Shown here: positions 32,326-44,429 of the stretch, piece after piece | Layout: each line of letters starts with the position of its first letter | Position numbering within the stretch: position 1 is the first letter of the stretch | Origin: Brachypodium distachyon | Taxonomy: Eukaryota; Streptophyta; Magnoliopsida; Poales; Poaceae | NCBI RefSeq assembly: GCF_000005505.3 | Contig: NC_016132.3 | Coordinates: forward strand, 58,728,914 to 58,792,913 | Length of the DNA stretch: 64,000 bases | Direction: 5' to 3' | The notes under the pieces: generated by a model | Told to the model about the DNA's origin: nothing | The model's input: only the letters and a program-made list of their open reading frames with translations | Database searches by the model: none | Program-made: the position numbers and the translations under genes

Positions 32326-32688
32326 GCATATTTACTGCGGGCTTGAGTGTCGATGACACAATTATTATTAATTAATACCATTAAGCGAGGAAGAAGGGGC
32401 GAGCAACCGGGCATGCCACGTCGGCACAATTCACTGTGCCGATGGGCACTGTATGGATCTGACCGAGGTCTGACCGACAAGATCGAGGAGGGAACGGGCT
32501 CGATCAGCATCTTCCATTTTCGACGTGAGTATCTCGACAAGTGTGTTTGGTCTTTGTACGATGAGACTGATGTGTAGAGCGTTTCCGACAGAGTAAGGTC
32601 ATAGTGTTCCTTCTTTCCTGAACCGAACTGAGTTCCCTTGCTGAACTGAATTCAACTGTAAGCGTGCCTTTGTTTTTTGTGCATTTAG

Positions 32689-34609
32689 GTACCTGATTTC
32701 CCCGTTAAGGAAGACGCTCCTGCGGTTGGTACCAAGGTAGGCCGTCTCGTTTCGTTGCAGAGTTCAAAGGAAGTGTGTTCCATGGGATTTCTAGGTTATC
32801 TCTCTTGTTTCTGCAGTTTGTCAGAGTTGCAACCCTTTCTGTAGACGTGAAGAAAGAACTCGAAGACCCAGATAGCAGGTGGTGGCCGACTAACTGGCTG
32901 GATGTTCCATAATCAACTGTTGTGCTCCTAGTCAAGAAGAATCTGAGTTCTCATAGAGAAACGTTGATGCTTACATGATTCATATGCATTTGTCCTTGAT
33001 TCACAGGTATAACTTTGGGTGGAGCCTTGGGAAGGAGAAACTCGGTAAACACTTCTTCATGGTATATGTATACTGGAAAAGAGATAACTAACATTGGGTG
33101 GCTAATTAGTTTCTTCCCCATGTTCATTGTGCACCTCTTAGCACATCTGTTTGCACTTTCTAATCTTAGTTTTGTACTGGCCACATGAATGCATTTAAGA
33201 TAAATTAACTGGTTCCAAAAGTAGTTTATTGAAAACAATAGGGTATTGTGGTTTTACTTTTCTTTTTGAAGAAGTTATATATTTTTGGCATGCTTTTTTT
33301 TTTGCTCCTGAATTGGCTTCTGAGTATTTCCTGCAGATACATTCAAAGGGTCCTATTATGCCAACCCAATTTTGGATTTCCCTACTACAGATGATGAGCT
33401 TGTAAGTTGGTATAATATTTATAACATAACAAAAAATATTTTTGCTTATGAATAGGCTTTGGTACTATGCGATTGTCCCAAGTCTGAAGATATTTAACAA
33501 GACCTCTACCTATGATGTATATTAAAATTCATACTACACATATCGTTTGTACAGTAACATGTAAGCCATTTAATCTTTGCAATCGCTGTTATATTTGCTC
33601 GGTGAAAGGACAACAATCCTTGCTATTATTTCTTTTAGATGCACCACATGCCAACTGCCTCCTGAGTTGAAAAATTACATGTGCACACTGAATATTGATT
33701 CATGTTTGCTTTATTACGACGTTGAATGGTGTTTTAATCTGCAGGTGTCCATCATGCTGCTGGCCGAATATATGGCCAGTTGATCATCTTCCTGAGCTCG
33801 AAACAGGTATGATTTTAACTGACTCTGACTGCCCTGGTATTGAAGAGCTTCCTTCAACTGGCTCATGACTATTTGTTGACAGTAGATTAAAATTGTCCTC
33901 GTATTTGTAGCATTTATAGATCTTGGAAAGCTAATGCTTGAAGTTGACTTGATGTTGGCTCACCATTGTGATCTCTATGGTATGTACTGCATAAACAACA
34001 CTGTAACTTAGTATGATTTGTCAAGAAACAACTCAAGCTTTTCAGCTCTATATGCAACTGAAACTCTATATGCAACTGAAACAAATGTATTCTTGGCTAA
34101 AAGTTTGTGCGCTTCGGCCGATCTTGCATATACTAATACTAAGATCTTCGGTTGGGAAGTGACAAATTATTAACTACCATGCATGTTTCCTGCAGTGCAA
34201 GCATCTATTGCTGCAAAAACACGAGTAACCAGTGGAACACCACAACAGAAAGTAAGTCTTGCTTTATAATATTCATGGCTTCATCAATTTATTAAGTAGC
34301 CTTCTTTTTCTAGGAACATAAATATTTGTGAGATACACCGAACTGTCTAGGCAACAATCTAATCTTAACCTGAACTGGTTGTTTATTAGTTTGGACATCC
34401 AGATTAGCCTCATAATGTTTTCCAAGTGAAGTTGCAGTTTACTAATTGTTGGTATCATGATGTTGAACACCTTTCCATGAGTTCATAAATATGTATGGGA
34501 AGATACCATACAAACCAAAAAATAGTTGAATGGTTTAATCTTTGTACAGTCTGTGGCCTATAATTAATGCCTGTTCTTGAGTTACAGAGCAATCAGAATA
34601 CTCCCCAGG
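32689..34609 (+). pseudogene. 2OG-Fe(II) oxygenase/IPNS-like gene, truncated and frameshifted
   Basis: A run of short exons with good splice sites: 32689-32736, 32817-32878, 33007-33044, 33337-33401, 33745-33806, 33911-33979, 34196-34251 and possibly 34588-34609. Joined, the first four read open and in phase (VPDFPVKEDAP, FVRVATLSVDVKKELEDPDSR, YNFGWSLGKEKL, NPILDFPTTDDEL). From memory this matches plant proteins annotated as isopenicillin-N-synthase-like 2OG-Fe(II) oxygenases; that name is the least certain part. Exon 5 has lost several bases near its start, so the frame runs to a TGA (33781-33783), whereas the shifted frame still shows PNIWPVDHLPELE. No C-terminal double-stranded beta-helix with the HxD...H iron site is found downstream and no convincing first exon upstream. 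I judge it a decayed fragment carried between ankyrin units C and D. Confidence 0.5.
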
Positions 34610-36387
34610 TTCTTTTACAGGTTTCCGACCTTTTTTCATACAGAGATGTGCAAGTTTCTTTCTTCTTTAGCATGTAGTACACGGTCAAATATTTGTGTAT
34701 TCATAAATTGTCTCACATAATATATAACTTAAGAACAAAGGACTTCATTCTTCCTTATTCCCAGATTTCTCTCTTATTTCTCTTCATTTTCCTCTGCATA
34801 GGCTTTAAGCTGCTTATAAATATCTTAGTTTTTTCTCAGCGTGTACTTTTATCCATCATCGGCTTGATGGTACAAGTACTCTTCCACAGATAAGAAATCT
34901 GTGGTAGAATGCAAAAAATAAATGTACCTACATATTTTTGTCCCCTAAATTAGGTGATTTAATTTAATCCGAGTAACTGTATTCATGTACCATGGTTGCG
35001 TAGTTTGAGATATGCATACGACTTGGTGTCATGCTTACCATTGTTCACCTTCCTAACAATTCCTAACAAGATGCAAGTTAAAATGTACCGAAGAAAAATA
35101 TCCCAATCGAACAATTCTTATCAGTATAACTGAATCATGACTTTCTAGAAACCTTGAATTTTTCCATCATTTACATAGATGGCATGAGCAGATGAGTACA
35201 AGAACATGAACATATAAAAGATAAAGCGCTTTACAACGACGATTTTATTCAATCTGAGCAAGATGAAAGCTGCAGTTTACACTAGCAACAGCGTTAGGTT
35301 ATGTAAGTATACGAAAACACATGATGAACATTAATTGACTGGTGCATGCTGACAGGTTGCAATATAGATTAAAATGATCAGATCATATGAATTCACTGCA
35401 GCGTTTGGAAAGTCACGCTCCTTAGGTACATGCAAGCAATGGAAGTTTTACATACGTTAATAAACATTGAGATAAACTTCACAACTAAGGTTGCTATTTG
35501 TCCATCTTCAACTGAGTTCGGGACCAAGCAGGTAAAAAATAGCCAGCCACAGCTTGTAATGTCTCAAAGGAAGAACGAAATTTCACAGAAGTAAATGGGC
35601 GCCTGAACCAAAACAGCATCAGCTGGTGAGACTGGTCCTTCTAACTGAGTTTACTCACTGTATTCAGGCAAGTAGCAAATTTAATTCATTATTTGGCTTA
35701 TTAGGCACTGGATAATTAAGAATGTATAAACGCTGAATGATGAATGGTGAGCTCCACTTGTTAATGTTGATTTAGGACAAGCGAAACAAAGGAGAGGGAG
35801 GGATAGGGAGCTTATAGAACATCAACAGCATTGCATAAACATGGAAAAGATAGCAAAGAACAAACATCATAGGAGCTGAGATGGTACTTTTTTTTTTTTC
35901 AGAGCGGTGAGATGTGGCGGCGGCGCAACCTTCGGGATGGGAGCGGTGATGGCCTCTGCAGTCCACGAGATGCTTTGCAGGCTTATCTTCGAGGGTCTGC
36001 GGCCTGCGGGCCGGGGCTTGTGGGTGCGGCGCTGGCTTGGCCGGCAACACTGCCGCCGGGCGGCTCTGCGCTCATGCGGAAGGCAACACAAGGGCGGGCC
36101 ATGCAGAGATAGCTTGGTGGCGACTGGTGAGTCAGCGCCGACAGCAATCTATGAATCTAGGTTGCAAGGTTAGGAAGGTAGAGTGGCATGGTGATGATGT
36201 CAGTATCTATGTGTGAGAACAACCAATCTAGAATTTTCCTTCTCATGAACAGGCATGACTCATGTTATCAGCTATGTTTCTGTCTGTATATCTAATTAAG
36301 AAAAAACATATACGGTCTTCATCACAAATTACTCATGATGACCCATGTTTTCAACTTATCCAGTGTGTACGATTTCTCTTGCAAAGG

Positions 36388-36440
36388 TTATAGCTATTAT
36401 ATATTTATATATATATATATATATATAATAGCTATTATAT
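36388..36440. repeat. TA microsatellite with inverted flanks (hairpin)
   Basis: TTATAGCTATTATATA on the left and TATATAATAGCTATTATA on the right flank a (TA)n core, so the whole tract can fold as a long hairpin. Confidence 0.8.
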
Positions 36441-36959
36441 CAATTGTCTTGTTTTCCGAACAGAGAAGTCACACGATGGACCTTTTTATTCCTATCCTTT
36501 CAATTGCAAAAATCAACTGTCGTGCTATATATCTGAGTTAAAAGATTTTGTAAAGAATTTGGTGTAACAAACTTATTCCGACACACAGCTCTCTCTAATC
36601 ATACACCTTCCTACCACCCTGTCCACACCAGAGAAGCCTCGGGCAGCAGCTATTGAGTACCAGACCAATCCTTCACAACCTGATCTCCCAGCCACGTCCC
36701 AGGGGGCGTGCGAAGGCACGCCACAATCCATATGCGAGAAATCGAATTCTTCGTGACACGAAGAAATTTACTTAGCACAATTGGAAAAGTAAGATAAGCA
36801 AGAATAAAAAAAATATTCGTCATAATATGCAGAATAAAAAATTAAGAAATGCAAAAAAACTAAAGTGTAGTACAACTGCACATAGAAATGCTTCACTGTG
36901 ATACTGAATGCTCAGCGTTGTTAGCTACTCATGAGGTAACAAAGAACATGGTAAATACT

Positions 36960-37411
36960 GTAAGAACTGAATTTTCGGTACAGGAAAATGATTTTCTTAG
37001 TTACACAATATTTTGGACAGTTAAGCTTCTAGCCAGTTTCTAAAAACAAACAACAACTTGTAGCTTCAGTAATGCTAACTATACTAATTTGTTCATAGAT
37101 TTATGTTTACTATATTCCTTTCTGGTGCTTTTAAAAGCATTTCTTTTGTGCTGTTCCACGGTAACTCTCGCCTTTCAAATGCTAACAATTAACCCAAAGT
37201 AAATTCAATTGGAGATGTCACAGATCATTTATAGAGAAATGGAATCACCGCATATGATTTTATTGAATACGAGAATCAAAAGAAAAGTACAATAGTTTCT
37301 CCTGATGAATTAAAAATACAACATGCGTACCCAGACAAACAATGTTCATTACAGATAAATTAAAACTATTACCAAAAAGCAGCGGAACCACAAGACAAGT
37401 TGATGATGTCA
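36960..37411 (-). repeat. Duplicated 3' flank of ankyrin unit D
   Basis: Third copy of the block described for unit B, with the same order of conserved words (CAGGAAAATGATTTTCTTAG, TTGTAGCTTCAGTAATGCTAA, CTTTCAAATGCTAA). Confidence 0.8.
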
Positions 37412-40400
37412 TCACACCATGTCAAGGAGATCGGAGTTGAATGTTTTACCCAACCGGAATCTGAGCTTCAAGACAGGCCATTCGCCTAGCAACTTGGTGA
37501 GAATGGGCAACAAAGCTACCAAAACGCAAATTGCAATGGCCAGCCAGTGGAGAGGTGGAGCCAAAACCGTATATAATCCAGTTGAAAACGCCGTAGTTGT
37601 TGCTACGTATGCAAACCACATGAGCTTCTTAGTGCAGGATCTGTAATAAAGTAAGAACTCATAATCCTCCCACCTTGCTATGATGCATATGAAGGCAACA
37701 GCAAACGAGGAGCACATTGCTAAGACGTCAGAAATCAAGAATGCCTGAAATGCAAACTTCTTGGACATGATGGGGAGTCCTTCGTTTCCAGCATCACTGC
37801 TGTATCCTCCGGGCAGAGTGAAGGCAGCCGCGAAGGTGATTGTAGCAATGAGGATTGCCACTAAGGAGGTGTTGCTTGTGTATGTTTGAGTTAGTGACTT
37901 TGCGTCCCTCCTTGATGCGTCAGTCGCTCGTTGCTTTGTAGACTTGTGAAGATTATAAAAAGAGGTGGCTTGTTGGGGTACATCTCTCAGCATCAGCATG
38001 CTCACTTCATTCTTCATGTATTCGAAGGAAGTTCTTATGGATCTCATGGTGTAATAATAAAGCTGAGCTATTCTATGATGTGCACAGTGTTAATCATAGT
38101 ATTGTATTTAGTTAAAAAAATTGACCACACATTAAAGCCATTCAGTTCAAATTCAAACAGCCAAAGAGGAGGGAACAAGAATAATTCTATACACGGGGAA
38201 AGTCTATTAAACTGAAGGTCTAATGGAAGTGGGCTCCTGTGGATGTCTGTTTAATAGGAATGGGAAAAATCTATACATAAATCATATGTCTGTCCGTTCC
38301 TGTGGTAGGCCTCCACGAGCTGCTTTTCTTTGAGTTGCCGGAGTAGGCATCTATTTTGACTGAAAGAGTAGGCATCTATTAAACTGAAGGTTTATGGGTA
38401 ACAAAGAAGTGGGCTGGTTCAGGCGGATGGTGGATCGCTTTATGCAGAGAGGGTTATTTCGGGGATGCAGAGGCTTACACCGGTGCCAAATTTTCAGTGG
38501 ATGGCAAAACCGCAAGGTATGACGGACATTGAGGTTGTGTCGGCTTTTGAGTTTCAGCGGGCGTCGGTAATTCTTTGGGCCGCACACAGCTTGCAATACG
38601 ATGCAGTTGACTCCGTGTTGCCCGAACTGCGACTTTGGTTTCCGGCTCACGGATTCATGGATGTCGTCGGAGAAAAGAAAAATAGGTTGCTGCTCGATAG
38701 CCGCCCGCCGGCCCTCGTAAAATGCTTGGAATCAGGGTTCACAATTCACAGGACGTGATTTGGGGCTGGGAAGCAACGGCATATGGAGTTAGGCAGCAGG
38801 GCTTAATCCGTAAAACAAGTACTCTCTCTGTTAACTTTGACTAAATTTGAATGCATCTATATACTAAGTCATGTCTAGATACATCCAAATTTGGACAAAG
38901 TTGAGACATCCTTTGTTGTACGGAGGGAGTAGACTGAACGACCAGGTTAAAGGAGGCAGGCGGCCGTCTATTTGCAAATTAACCATGTTCTTTACCTAAC
39001 TACTTTTGCTGCTGCTGTTTGGCTGCTTGCTCTGTTCTGTACGTACTCTGCATCCTTCCAACTTGAAGTCTGAGGTGGATTACGTGCTATTGTGTGCCTT
39101 GAATTGCTGTAGAGTTCAAGTGAACTTGCTGCTGCAGTAGTGTGCTGGTTAGGAGGAGATAAGATTGGGCGATTTACTTGTGTGCTATTTTGTTTGGATC
39201 GGAATTGGCCACAGGTGCCGCTGTGCCAGTGCTAAGTCGTGCCTTGTCATGAATTCAGATGGTCTGCCTGGTCCTTGTCCTTTAGTACACTCTGATGTAT
39301 GGGGTCCCTCTCCTTTTGCTTCAAAGGGTGGCCACAAATATTATGTTATCTTTGTTGATGATCATTCTCGGTATACTTGGATCTATTTCATGAAGCATCG
39401 TTCTCAACTGATTTCCATATATCAGGCTTTTGCACGTATGGTCCACACACAATTCTCTCGTGATATTCGTGTTTTTCGTTCTGACTCAGGGGAGGGAGTA
39501 CCTATCTGCAACTTTTCGTGAGTTTCTCTCTTCTGAGGGTACTCTTCCTCAACTTTCATGTTCAGGTGCTCATGCTCAGAATGGTGTTGCTGAGCGTAAG
39601 CATCGTCATATTATCGAGACCGGTCGTACTCTTCTGATTTCTTCCTTTGTTCCTACTCATTTTTGGGGTGAAGCTATCTCTACGGCTGTGTATCTCATCA
39701 ATCTGCAGCCTTCCTCCCATCTTCAGGGCAAGAGTCCCGGAGAGGTTCTGTTTGGTTCTCCTCCCACATATGACCATCTTCGTGTTTTTGGTTGTACTTG
39801 TTATGTTCTTTTAACACCACGTGAGCGTACCAAGTTGACGGCACAGTCTGTACAATTTGTTTTTCTTGGCTACAATCTTGAGCACAAGGGTTATCGTTAT
39901 TATGATCCTTCAGCTCGTCGCATTCGCTTTTCTCGAGATGTCACTTTTGTTGAGGATCAACCATTCTTCTATTCATCTTCCACCAAACCATCATCTTCCA
40001 CCTCCTGAGAGTCCACCTCATTTCTTTCACTTCCACCTATTTTCTCTTCAGACGAGTCCATTCCTGATCAGTCACCACCAGATCCACCTTCATCACCACA
40101 TGCTTCACCCTCTCCTCCACCAGCCCCATCTTCTCCTCCACCAGCTCCACCTCTTCTTGATAGTTTTCCTTTCCATTACACTCGTCGTCCTAGAGTCACA
40201 CCTGATGCTCAGCCATCTATTCCTTCATCTTATGTTCCTCCAGCCAGTATTTTTGATCCTTGCACTAACGACTCCTCTCAGACAGTAAGGTATGCTCTGC
40301 GTGATCGCTCCTCTCTCGAGCTTCCAAACAGATACAGAAAAGATTTCTGTGTAGGGGCAGCTTATGAGCCTACGACTTATCAGGAGGCAATTGTGCTTCC

Positions 40401-43400
40401 TGAGTGGCAGCAAGCTTTGTCTGAGGAGCTTGCTGCCCTAGAAGGTACCGGTACATGGGATTTGGTACCACTACCTCCTCGATCAGCCCGTATTACTTGC
40501 AAATGGGTGTACAAGGTAAAAACTAAGTCAGATGGTTTCGTGGAATGTCATAAAGCTCGGCTTGTTGCAAGAGGTTTTCAACAGACTCATGGGAGAGATT
40601 ATGATGAGACTTTTGCTCCAGTTGCTCACATGACGTCAGTTCGCACTCTGGTTGATGTTGCTGCAGCTCGGTCATGAAAATTTTCCCAAATGGATGTGAA
40701 GAATGCTTTCCTTCATGGTGATCTACGTGAGGAAGTTTATATGCAGCCACCTCCTGGTGTTGAGGTTCCACTGGGTCATGTATGTCGCCTTCGGAAGGCT
40801 CTGTATGGGCTCAAGCAAGCCCCTCGTGCTTGGTTTGAGCGGTTCAGTTCTGTAGTTCAAGCTGCTGGATTTTCTCCTAGTGAGCATGACCCTGCACTCT
40901 TCATTCATACATCTGAGCTTGGTCGTACTCTTCTTTTACTCTATGTGGATGACATGTTGATCACCGGAGATGATATGAGATATATTGCTTTTGTCAAGAG
41001 AAAGTTGAATGAGCAATTCAAGATGTCAGATTTGGAGTCCCTCAGTTACTTTCTGGGAATTGAGGTCAAGCAAAGTGATGATGGTTACTATCTCTCTTAG
41101 CAAAGGTACACTCATGATTTGATTTCTCGCTCGGGGCTTTATGGCACACGCACTGCTGCTACACCCATGGAGCTGCATTTGCATTTGCACCACACTGATG
41201 GCACAACTCTTGAGGATCCTTCTCGTTATCGTCATCTTGTGGGCGGTCTTGTTACCTCACCGTGACCCGACCTGACATTTCACATGCAGTTCACATTCTT
41301 AGTCAGTTCGTTAGTGCTCCTACCTCAGTTCACTATAGTCATTTGCTTCGTGTTCTTCGGTACTTGAGGGGGACAACATCACGAAGATTGTTCTATGCTC
41401 ACGATAATAAACTTCAACTTTATGCTTATTCTGACTCTACTTGGGCGAGTGACCCTGTTGACCGTCGTTCAGTCACTGGCTACTGCCTCTTTCTTGGGAT
41501 ATCTCTTATTGCATGGAAGTCTAAGAAACAGATTGCCGTGTCTCGTTCTAGTGCTGAAGCTGAGCTTCGAGCACTTGCTACTACTACATCAAAGATCGTT
41601 TGGCTTCGTTGGTTATTGGCTGATCTTGGTGTTTCATGTGATGCACCAACATCACTTCTTTGTGATAGCACTGCAGCGATTCAAATTGCTAATGATCCTG
41701 TCAAACATGAGCTCACCAAACACATCGGTGTGGATGCATCATTCACACGCTCTCACTGTCAACAATCAACTATTCAGCTCCAGTATGTTCCATCGGAGCT
41801 TCAAGTGGCAGATTTCTTCATCAAAGCTCAAACTAGAGAACAACACAAACTCCATATTCTCAAACTCAATGTTTCAGATCCACCTTGAGTTTGTGGGGGG
41901 CTGTTAAGAGTATTAGAGTATTCCTTTGTGTGTGTTTATGCTTTATATTTCATATAGTCTAGTCAGGCCCAAGGCCCATGTAAGCTCTTGTATATGGTTC
42001 TAGTCAATCAATGGAAAATCTTGATTTGGTCTTTTGACACTCTTTTAGGTGAGATGGCTAGATGGGGTATCTTAACATTGTATCAGAGCCAAAAGTCTCG
42101 AGTTTGAGTCTCAATCCCCCCGCATTTTCCCATCATTATCCACGCCCACGTCGGGCGTGGGAGAGCTTCTTTCTTTCTTTCCACATCACGTCGGATGGGG
42201 TGGGGGGGGGGGGGGGTGTGTTAAGTATCAAATCTCTTCTTCCTATCATATCAGTCTTTTAGGTGAGATGGCTAGATGTGGTATCTTAACAATTTTACCA
42301 TTGACTTTCCCTTTCCTAAAAAGAGTCATGCCACAAGAGAAGAAAAAACAATATCTAGAAAGAAACAGAGTTAGCCTTTTATCTTTTTTTTTTGCTTAGC
42401 CTCTCACCAATTTCACCTTGTAGAGATGATAGTGCTTATTTGGCTTATTCAGTGTAAGTAACTTACTACAGTTGAAAGCAAACACACATAAAAAGCCTTC
42501 TGAGCATCCTTAAAAAAGTTGCTTAGTGTTTCAGTTGGTTGTGTAAGCTAGCTATGTACTCCATTCCAAAATATAAGGTGTATTCAGTTTTCTTTTACCA
42601 TGGCTTAAAACTTAGCTTACGTGATTCAACCATTAGAGAATACTTTTGAGTATTTATACAACCATATCAGATTTGTCACACAGATTATGTACTATATGGT
42701 TGGTCAAAGGAAAACGAACGTCTTATATTTTGGAACGGAGAGAGACACAAAATTGTTCTGCCTCTACTACACACCTTATGGCTGGGTCGTGAATGATTCT
42801 AGTACTCGCATAATAAAGGGAAGGAGTACGTACCCAGTTTAAAGTCTTGGCTTGATTTGTGGTTTGCGCCAATGACCAAGCTGCTGGACTATTATTGTCG
42901 GCAACAACCGTCGGGTCTATATCCTCGTGAGACAATAAAGCAGCAGCTGTCTTAGGATTACACTTTTGGACTGCCATATGTAGAGCGGTTTCTCCTTTAC
43001 TGGTTTGCATGTTAACAAGTTTCCGGAGTTGAGGTGTCGCTAGAATAAATTCAACAAACTCGGTATGATTGTGAGATATAGCTGTATGAAGGCATGTCCA
43101 TTGCTTGCCATCTACTGTGCAATAAGGAGCGTCTGGACAATTGCTAAGAATCTCTCGAGCAACATCAACGTGACCTCGAAATGAGGCAGCAGTAAGGAGG
43201 GGCGCACCGGATTTGGTTAGTTCATACCCTAAAGAACAATCATGTTCTAGCAGCACTCGTAGCACGTCAGGCTTGTTAAAAAGTACAGCCACTCTTAATG
43301 GTGTATTGTTGTTCATGTTAGCTGCTCTCGCCATTTCAGGTCGTATCCCCATAATTTTTATAGCGCTGTCTGAAAAGAATAAATCAGGTCATTAATTGTG

Positions 43401-44429
43401 GTGTAAAAAGTTCAGGAATCATGGCATGAACTAGCTAAGCTAGTACTCCCTCCGTTTGGGTTTATAAGGCCCACGCGGAATTTTATGTCAAATTTTGACC
43501 AAAAATTACATTGGTAATATGAGATTATTGCGTCACAAAAGATATATTGTTGAATTCGTATTGAAAAACTATTTAAGTTTTATATGCATTATACTAAATA
43601 AAATTTAAATAATTGTTGGTCAAAGTGTATAATTTGAATAATTATTAGCCAAAATGTGGCACAAATTTCAATACGAGCCTATAAACCCAAATGGATGGAG
43701 TAGCAAGTATGTTGTAGAGATAATCCTCAAATTTAAATCCCATGGCAAGTTAGTACTTTGACGTTAAAAAAAAGACACAAGTACTATTGTAATTTGTACT
43801 ACTCCATAAAGCACACCTTTATCCCCATTTTCAACCACAGCATGCAAACCATTCCGTCCAGCATGACTAGAATCTGGAATATTCAACAGTTTCTCGAAAA
43901 TATGTGCAAAACCTCTCATCGCAGCGATGAACATAGGTGACTCGCCATACTTGTCCACACCTTTGCACAGACCAGGCTCTGCTGCTATCAACTCCATCGC
44001 AAGCTCCCTGTGGCCGCTGCGAATGGCATGGTGCAGTGCATTGCAACCATCCTTGTCTTGTCGTAAGATTGCATCACTCAGCTGCCGTGAACGGCAGTAT
44101 CTGCTGAGTAAGACAGAAGCCAAGGAGACACGGCCGCTTCTCACTGCGGCGACAAGTGGCGTCTCCTTGTCGGAGTTAACAGCCGTGAGGAGAGACTCCT
44201 CTAGTTCCAGCACATCCTTGCAGAATCCCTCGTGACCATGAACCGAGGATATATGGAGGACGGTGTTCCCCAAGGGAGGTGTTCCAAGCAGAATGCTTGG
44301 ATCCTGTGAAGCCATGGCCTTCATTGACCCAGAATCACCAGATGTCGCTGCTTGCAGGAGCCGTCTGTCTATCCGTGGTTGTCCCTGTCCTCCCGATGAA
44401 CTTGGTGTCGTTGATGTATTGGCTGCCAT
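37412..44429 (-). CDS. Ankyrin repeat/PGG-domain membrane protein, unit D (582 aa, 3 exons, 4.8-kb TE-filled intron)
   Basis: Exons on the minus strand: 44429-43817 (613 bases), 43369-42834 (536), 38011-37412 (600); phases 1 and 0 close to an open 582-residue frame. Exon 1 starts [14 protein letters not shown], then [13 protein letters not shown] and ankyrin motifs ([16 protein letters not shown]). Exon 2 continues ankyrin repeats ([26 protein letters not shown]). Exon 3 has FTLPGGYSS and the membrane helices. Intron 1 holds a Stowaway MITE. Intron 2 (38012-42833) is paralogous at both ends to the 929-base intron of unit C but carries about 4.1 kb of extra DNA with a Copia element on the opposite strand. 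Its acceptor reads ATGAAG rather than the ATGCAG of the other units, and the exon 1 donor is GTGTGC. Whether it is still spliced is unknown. Confidence 0.85.
38822..38929. mobile_element. Stowaway (Mariner-type) MITE in intron 2 of unit D
   Basis: A 108-base element with ends CTCTCTCTGTTAACTTTG and, inverted, CTCCCTCCGTACAACAAAG, flanked by TA on both sides. The interior words CTAAATTTGAATGC and CATCCAAATTTGGACAAAG are inverted relatives. No coding capacity. Confidence 0.75.
39165..41901 (+). mobile_element. Ty1/Copia retrotransposon, 5'-truncated and mutated polyprotein
   Basis: Only the integrase-to-RNase H part remains. Integrase core words are [24 protein letters not shown] and [12 protein letters not shown] (about 39280-39600), with the order integrase before reverse transcriptase that defines Copia. 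Reverse transcriptase follows ([43 protein letters not shown] at 40490-40970), then RNase H ([27 protein letters not shown] at 41420-41690) to a TGA at 41886-41888. Frame breaks are seen near 39487, at a TGA at 40006, TGA at 40675, TAG at 41098 and a one-base loss near 41257. gag, protease and the 5' LTR are missing. It lies in plus orientation, antisense to ankyrin unit D. Confidence 0.95.
41902..42077 (+). repeat. LTR downstream of the Copia polyprotein
   Basis: It follows a G-rich polypurine tract (TTTGTGGGGGGC, 41890-41901), begins TGTTAAGAG and ends TATCTTAACA, the expected short inverted LTR ends, 176 bases. Confidence 0.8.
42078..42291 (+). mobile_element. TRIM-like unit: PBS, short leader, G-tract and second short LTR
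   Basis: Directly after the LTR comes TTGTATCAGAGCC (42078-42090), a close match to the initiator-Met tRNA primer binding site. About 105 bases later a G-run (42197-42216) acts as a polypurine tract and is followed by TGTTAAG...TATCTTAACA (42219-42291). The last 38 bases of this second LTR match the first with one difference. The layout LTR-PBS-spacer-PPT-LTR is that of a miniature LTR element. Confidence 0.65.
43446..43700. mobile_element. Stowaway MITE in intron 1 of ankyrin unit D
   Basis: A 255-base element flanked by TA. The left end CTCCCTCCGTTTGGGTTTAT is the inverted complement of the right end (ATAAACCCAAATGGATGGAG) over about 26 bases, continuing into AAGGC/GCC. The interior is AT-rich and non-coding. 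Confidence 0.9.

Larger units (their letters stand above)
30959..32688. other. Spacer with repeat copies and a possible poly(A)-type insertion
   Basis: No gene is supported. It contains a T-run (31100-31113) followed by GC-rich sequence to about 31450, which on the minus strand looks like a 3' part of an element ending in poly(A). The unit C copy of the GC-rich flank (31664-31925) and the second copy of the 23.8 kb block (32172-32325) are also here. Confidence 0.45.
34610..37411. other. Intergenic region between the oxygenase fragment and ankyrin unit D
   Basis: No gene is supported. It holds a T-run followed by a GC-rich block with short open frames (35888-36170), a palindromic TA tract (36388-36440) and the 3' flank repeat of unit D (36960-37411). 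Confidence 0.5.

Noticed and set aside
35907..36173. 88-codon frame in a GC-rich island after a T-run
   Set aside because: Composition-driven frame in a probable repeat; open frames exist on both strands and no family is seen.
38465..38758. 97-codon plus-strand frame in intron 2 of ankyrin unit D
   Set aside because: No recognisable domain. It lies in foreign DNA between a MITE and intron edge; too short to support as a gene.
42078..42130. tRNA-like TTGTATCAGAGCC and GTTTGAGTCTC words
   Set aside because: They are an LTR-element primer binding site and leader, not a tRNA gene: there is no acceptor stem or anticodon arm.
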